Shown here: positions 6,129-8,183 of the stretch, piece after piece | How positions within the stretch are numbered: the stretch's first letter is position 1 | Layout of the letters: every line of letters begins with the position of its first letter | Assembly (NCBI GenBank): GCA_002399815.1 | Contig: DHEJ01000020.1 | Span: 1 to 8,183 of the forward strand | Direction of reading: 5' to 3' | Length of the DNA: 8,183 bases | Source: Acholeplasmataceae bacterium UBA4853 | GTDB lineage: Bacteria > Bacillota_I > Bacilli_A > Acholeplasmatales > Acholeplasmataceae | The notes under the pieces: model-generated | Database searches by the model: none | What the model was told of the DNA's origin: nothing | Seen by the model: only the letters and a program-made list of their open reading frames with translations | Position numbers and translations under genes: made by a program

Positions 6129-6992
6129 ATGCTAGTTTCCGCAAAAGAAATGTTACAAAAGGCTAAAGCCGAAGGTTATGGTGTTGCTCAAATCAATATC
6201 AATAACTTAGAATGGATTAAAGCAGTTTTAACAACTGTTGAAGAATTAAAATCCCCAGTTATCTTAGGTGTATCTGAAGGTGCAGCTAAATATATGGGCG
6301 GTTATGAAAACGTCATGGCAATGGTTTCAACATTAGACAGAGTTATGAAAATCTCTGTACCGGTTGCAGTTCATTTAGATCACGGTACTTATGAAGGTGC
6401 ATTCCGCGCAATCCGCGCTGGATTCACATCGGTAATGTTTGATGGTTCACACTATCCATTTGCTGAAAACCTACAAAAGACTAAAGAAGTGGTTGCAGTT
6501 GCTCATGCAGTTGGAGTTTCTGTAGAAGCTGAAGTTGGTTCTATTGGTGGAGAAGAAGACGGAGTTATCGGATTAGGTGAAGTTGCAGATCCAGAAGAAT
6601 GCCGTATTATTGCTGCTACAGGCGTAGATTTATTTGCTGCTGGTATTGGTAATATCCATGGTAAATATCCTGCAAACTGGCCAGGATTAAGATTTGATGT
6701 CTTAAAGACAGTGAATGAAGTTACTAATAATGTACCTTTAGTATTACACGGTGGAACAGGTATTCCTGAAGACCAAATTAAACAAGCAATCTCACTTGGA
6801 ATTGCAAAAATTAACGTGAATACTGAATTACAATTAGCATTTGCTGATGCGACTCGTAAATATATTGAAGCAGGAAAAGATTTAGAAGCTAAAGGATTTG
6901 ACCCAAGAAAATTATTAGATCCAGGATATAAAGCAATGAAGGCTGTTGTTAAGGCTAAATTGACTATGTTCGGTTCAGTTGGTAAAGCTTAA
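6129..6992 (+). CDS. fba: Class II fructose-1,6-bisphosphate aldolase
   Basis: This zinc enzyme reversibly splits fructose 1,6-bisphosphate into glycerone phosphate and glyceraldehyde 3-phosphate, a central glycolytic step. From the ATG at 6129 the product has 287 residues and begins MLVSAKEMLQKAKAEGYGVAQ, as in Bacillus-type class IIB enzymes. A GTG at 6099 would add ten residues encoded by the ribosome binding site and is rejected. The TIM-barrel motifs are clear: HLDHG (82-86) with catalytic Asp84 and zinc ligand His85, SVEAEVGSIGGEEDG (131-145), zinc ligand His178 in NIHGKY, zinc ligand His207 in LHGGTGIP (206-213), and KINVNTELQ (227-235) for phosphate and substrate binding. An EKAG-type class I enzyme is excluded by these motifs. 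It has its own promoter, lies downstream of pyrG, and probably shares its transcript with the next gene. Synonymous codon choice includes somewhat more C-ending codons than its neighbours, as expected of a highly expressed gene. Confidence 0.97.
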   Translation: MLVSAKEMLQKAKAEGYGVAQININNLEWIKAVLTTVEELKSPVILGVSEGAAKYMGGYENVMAMVSTLDRVMKISVPVAVHLDHGTYEGAFRAIRAGFTSVMFDGSHYPFAENLQKTKEVVAVAHAVGVSVEAEVGSIGGEEDGVIGLGEVADPEECRIIAATGVDLFAAGIGNIHGKYPANWPGLRFDVLKTVNEVTNNVPLVLHGGTGIPEDQIKQAISLGIAKINVNTELQLAFADATRKYIEAGKDLEAKGFDPRKLLDPGYKAMKAVVKAKLTMFGSVGKA

Positions 6993-7027
6993 TAAATTCT
7001 TTTTTAGAGAATAAGTTAGAGGTTTTT

Positions 7028-7579
7028 ATGCGTGATGAATTAATCTTTCATGAATATGCTGGGTGGAAGTTAGAACATAGTGAATTGATTAACAATTTAA
7101 AACAAATGGATTCTTTATTAATCTTAAGATTTGAAAATGTTCTAAATGTGATTGATCATTTATATGATAAACTCATTGATGATCCAGAGTTTAGTGAAGA
7201 TGATTATGACAATTTCACATTTGGGTTTTATTATGTGTTTGATCAAATTGAGGAAATCAAAAGAATCTTATCTGAGTTTTATCATAATGATTACTTTTTA
7301 CTTAATTTAGATGCTAAGAAAGTTAATTTACTTTTGAATACCATCGATTTTCAAAATGAGCTTTTAAACATTGAGAATTATGATCAAACAAGTATGCAGT
7401 TTTTACTCGATTTTGAGGCTGATCTTATCCAAAAACTTACTAACAAACAAGAAATCGAAGATAGTATGTATGAAAAATTGGATGTAGAATCATTAAAGAT
7501 GTTTAAAAAGATGAATCTTGAATTTTATCCAATCGACAGTATTTTCTTAGAAATTGCAGATGAATTAGGCATTATATAG
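7028..7579 (+). CDS. Uncharacterised acidic, probably helical protein (183 aa)
   Basis: I do not recognise a family. The 183-residue product is soluble-looking and strongly acidic, rich in Leu, Ile, Phe, Tyr, Asp, Glu and Asn, with no Cys and one Trp (W13). It has no signal peptide, transmembrane segment or metal motif that I can see. Spaced hydrophobic residues suggest amphipathic helices, for example about 18-55 (ELINNLKQMDSLLILRFENV), 60-85 and 125-180, so an all-helical fold is plausible. The ATG follows AGAGG (7018-7022) by 5 nt. The gene begins 35 nt after fba with no terminator or clear promoter between, and a strong terminator starts at its TAG stop, so it is probably co-transcribed with fba. 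Base composition is like the neighbours, giving no sign of transfer. It is a real gene on the strength of length, ribosome binding site and terminator placement. Its function is unknown. Confidence 0.85.
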   Translation: MRDELIFHEYAGWKLEHSELINNLKQMDSLLILRFENVLNVIDHLYDKLIDDPEFSEDDYDNFTFGFYYVFDQIEEIKRILSEFYHNDYFLLNLDAKKVNLLLNTIDFQNELLNIENYDQTSMQFLLDFEADLIQKLTNKQEIEDSMYEKLDVESLKMFKKMNLEFYPIDSIFLEIADELGII

Positions 7580-7604
7580 GAATGATGAAAATCATTCCTT
7601 TTTT
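7578..7604 (+). terminator. Intrinsic terminator after the fba operon
   Basis: AGGAATGAT and ATCATTCCT form a perfect 9-bp stem closed by a GAAA tetraloop, followed by a run of Ts to 7604. The stem begins inside the TAG stop codon of the uncharacterised gene. It is the best terminator in the window. Confidence 0.95.
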
Positions 7605-7637
7605 ATATCTAAATAGGTGGAGTTCACAAAGGTATTA

Positions 7638-7646
7638 TGATATAAA
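7638..7646 (+). promoter_or_regulatory. Possible extended -10 promoter for the oxidoreductase gene
   Basis: TGATATAAA (TGn plus TATAAA at 7641-7646) resembles the dnaX promoter, which has TGATATAAT. No -35 at normal spacing is evident. A second hexamer, a perfect TATAAT (7663-7668), lies only 6 nt before the ATG and would give a leaderless message if used. Which one works cannot be told from sequence. Confidence 0.4.
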
Positions 7647-7674
7647 TAAGATATGGATGGGGTATAATAAAACT

Positions 7675-8183
7675 ATGAAAATATATAGAGTTGGAATTAT
7701 TGGTATCGGAAATATTGGAAAATTTCATATTGAAGCATTAAGAAAACTTGATCATATTGAAGTTGTTTCTATATGTTCTAAAAGTGATATGGAACAACGC
7801 GCTAAAGCACTCAACGTAAAAACATACTATACAGATTATGAGGAAATGATTTTAAATGAATCCTTAGATGTTGTTCATATATGTACAACAAATGATCAAC
7901 ATTACCCAATGGCAGCATTTGCTATTAAGCATGGAGTTCATGTGGTTTTAGAAAAACCGATGACATTAACACACGAAGAAGCAGAGCATTTAAATGAACT
8001 TGCAGAAAACTATCAAGTGGTTAATGAGGTTCACTTCCATAACCGTTTTTATCCAATAAATTCACTTGTTAAAGACACTTTAAAAGAAGTTGGCGATATT
8101 GTTTCAATTAGTGGATCATACCTTCAGGATTGGATGATTCCAAGAGATCAATTTAATTGGCGTGCTCAAAGTAAGGCATCCGG
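7675..8183 (+). CDS. Gfo/Idh/MocA-family NAD(P)-dependent oxidoreductase, 5' part (3' end outside window)
   Basis: Members oxidise or reduce sugars, inositols and related polyols with NAD(P). The substrate here cannot be told. The frame runs 169 whole codons from ATG 7675 to the right edge without a stop. The N-terminus MKIYRVGIIGIGNIGKFHIEAL is a Rossmann fold with the dinucleotide motif G10-x-G12-x-x-G15. Downstream are HICTTNDQHYPMA (68-80), the equivalent of the family's TPNxxH segment, the hallmark EKP (93-95) in VVLEKPMTLTHEEA, and YLQDWMIPRDQFNWR (149-163), a stretch typical of predicted dehydrogenases of COG0673. About half of a usual 330-390-residue protein is visible, ending at the start of the C-terminal domain. 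The ribosome binding site is weak (GGATGGGG, 7655-7662, ending 12 nt from the ATG). The gene stands in its own unit after a strong terminator. Confidence 0.92.
   Translation, partial: MKIYRVGIIGIGNIGKFHIEALRKLDHIEVVSICSKSDMEQRAKALNVKTYYTDYEEMILNESLDVVHICTTNDQHYPMAAFAIKHGVHVVLEKPMTLTHEEAEHLNELAENYQVVNEVHFHNRFYPINSLVKDTLKEVGDIVSISGSYLQDWMIPRDQFNWRAQSKAS

Noticed and set aside
6996..7012. Hairpin ATTCT...AGAAT after fba as a terminator
   Set aside because: The stem is only 5 bp of mostly A-T pairs, and the Ts are in the loop instead of after the stem. A real terminator comes after the next gene.
1..8183. UGA=Trp genetic code as in Mycoplasma
   Set aside because: All 14 readable Trp codons are TGG and every conserved protein is full length with TGA read as stop. 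No complete gene in the window ends in TGA, so TGA as a stop is not shown directly, but nothing requires it to be sense.

Overview
The window looks like an ordinary housekeeping stretch of a low-GC Gram-positive or mollicute-type chromosome. The best guess is Acholeplasma or a close relative. The evidence is strong A+T bias, Bacillus-like gene sets (dnaX-ybaB-recR and rpoE-pyrG-fba), a Firmicutes-type RNA polymerase delta subunit, and compact spacing. All 14 tryptophan codons I can read are TGG and every gene stays open under the standard code. This argues against the UGA=Trp code of Mycoplasma and Spiroplasma. The organism call is inference. All genes are on the + strand.

Layout: (i) 1-975 is the 3' part of mnmE (tRNA wobble-uridine modification GTPase), cut by the left edge. 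(ii) 1035-3607 is a tight replication/repair operon: dnaX (clamp-loader tau/gamma), ybaB (nucleoid-associated protein) and recR (recombination mediator). An extended -10 promoter precedes it, and a TAATG overlap joins ybaB and recR. (iii) 3634-4250 is a single-gene unit for rpoE (delta subunit) with its own promoter and terminator. (iv) 4251-4440 holds no gene. It contains two adjacent inverted repeats, a near-consensus promoter and a short leader with an intrinsic terminator just ahead of pyrG. (v) 4441-6060 is pyrG (CTP synthase). (vi) 6065-7604 is an apparent two-gene unit of fba (class II fructose-bisphosphate aldolase) and an unrecognised acidic 183-residue protein, closed by a strong terminator. 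(vii) 7675-8183 is the start of a Gfo/Idh/MocA-family oxidoreductase, cut by the right edge.

The most interesting item is the pyrG leader. The promoter is placed so that transcription should begin at GGGC. A hairpin terminator follows at once, and its 5' arm and loop carry the pyrimidine run TCTCCTT. This is the architecture of the CTP-sensing, reiterative-transcription attenuator known from Bacillus subtilis pyrG, here in a very compact form. Low CTP would stall polymerase at the +4 C, slippage would add extra Gs at the 5' end, and the poly(G) tail would pair with the pyrimidine run and break the terminator. I see no mobile element, CRISPR array, rRNA or tRNA, and no sign of a wholly new multi-gene system.
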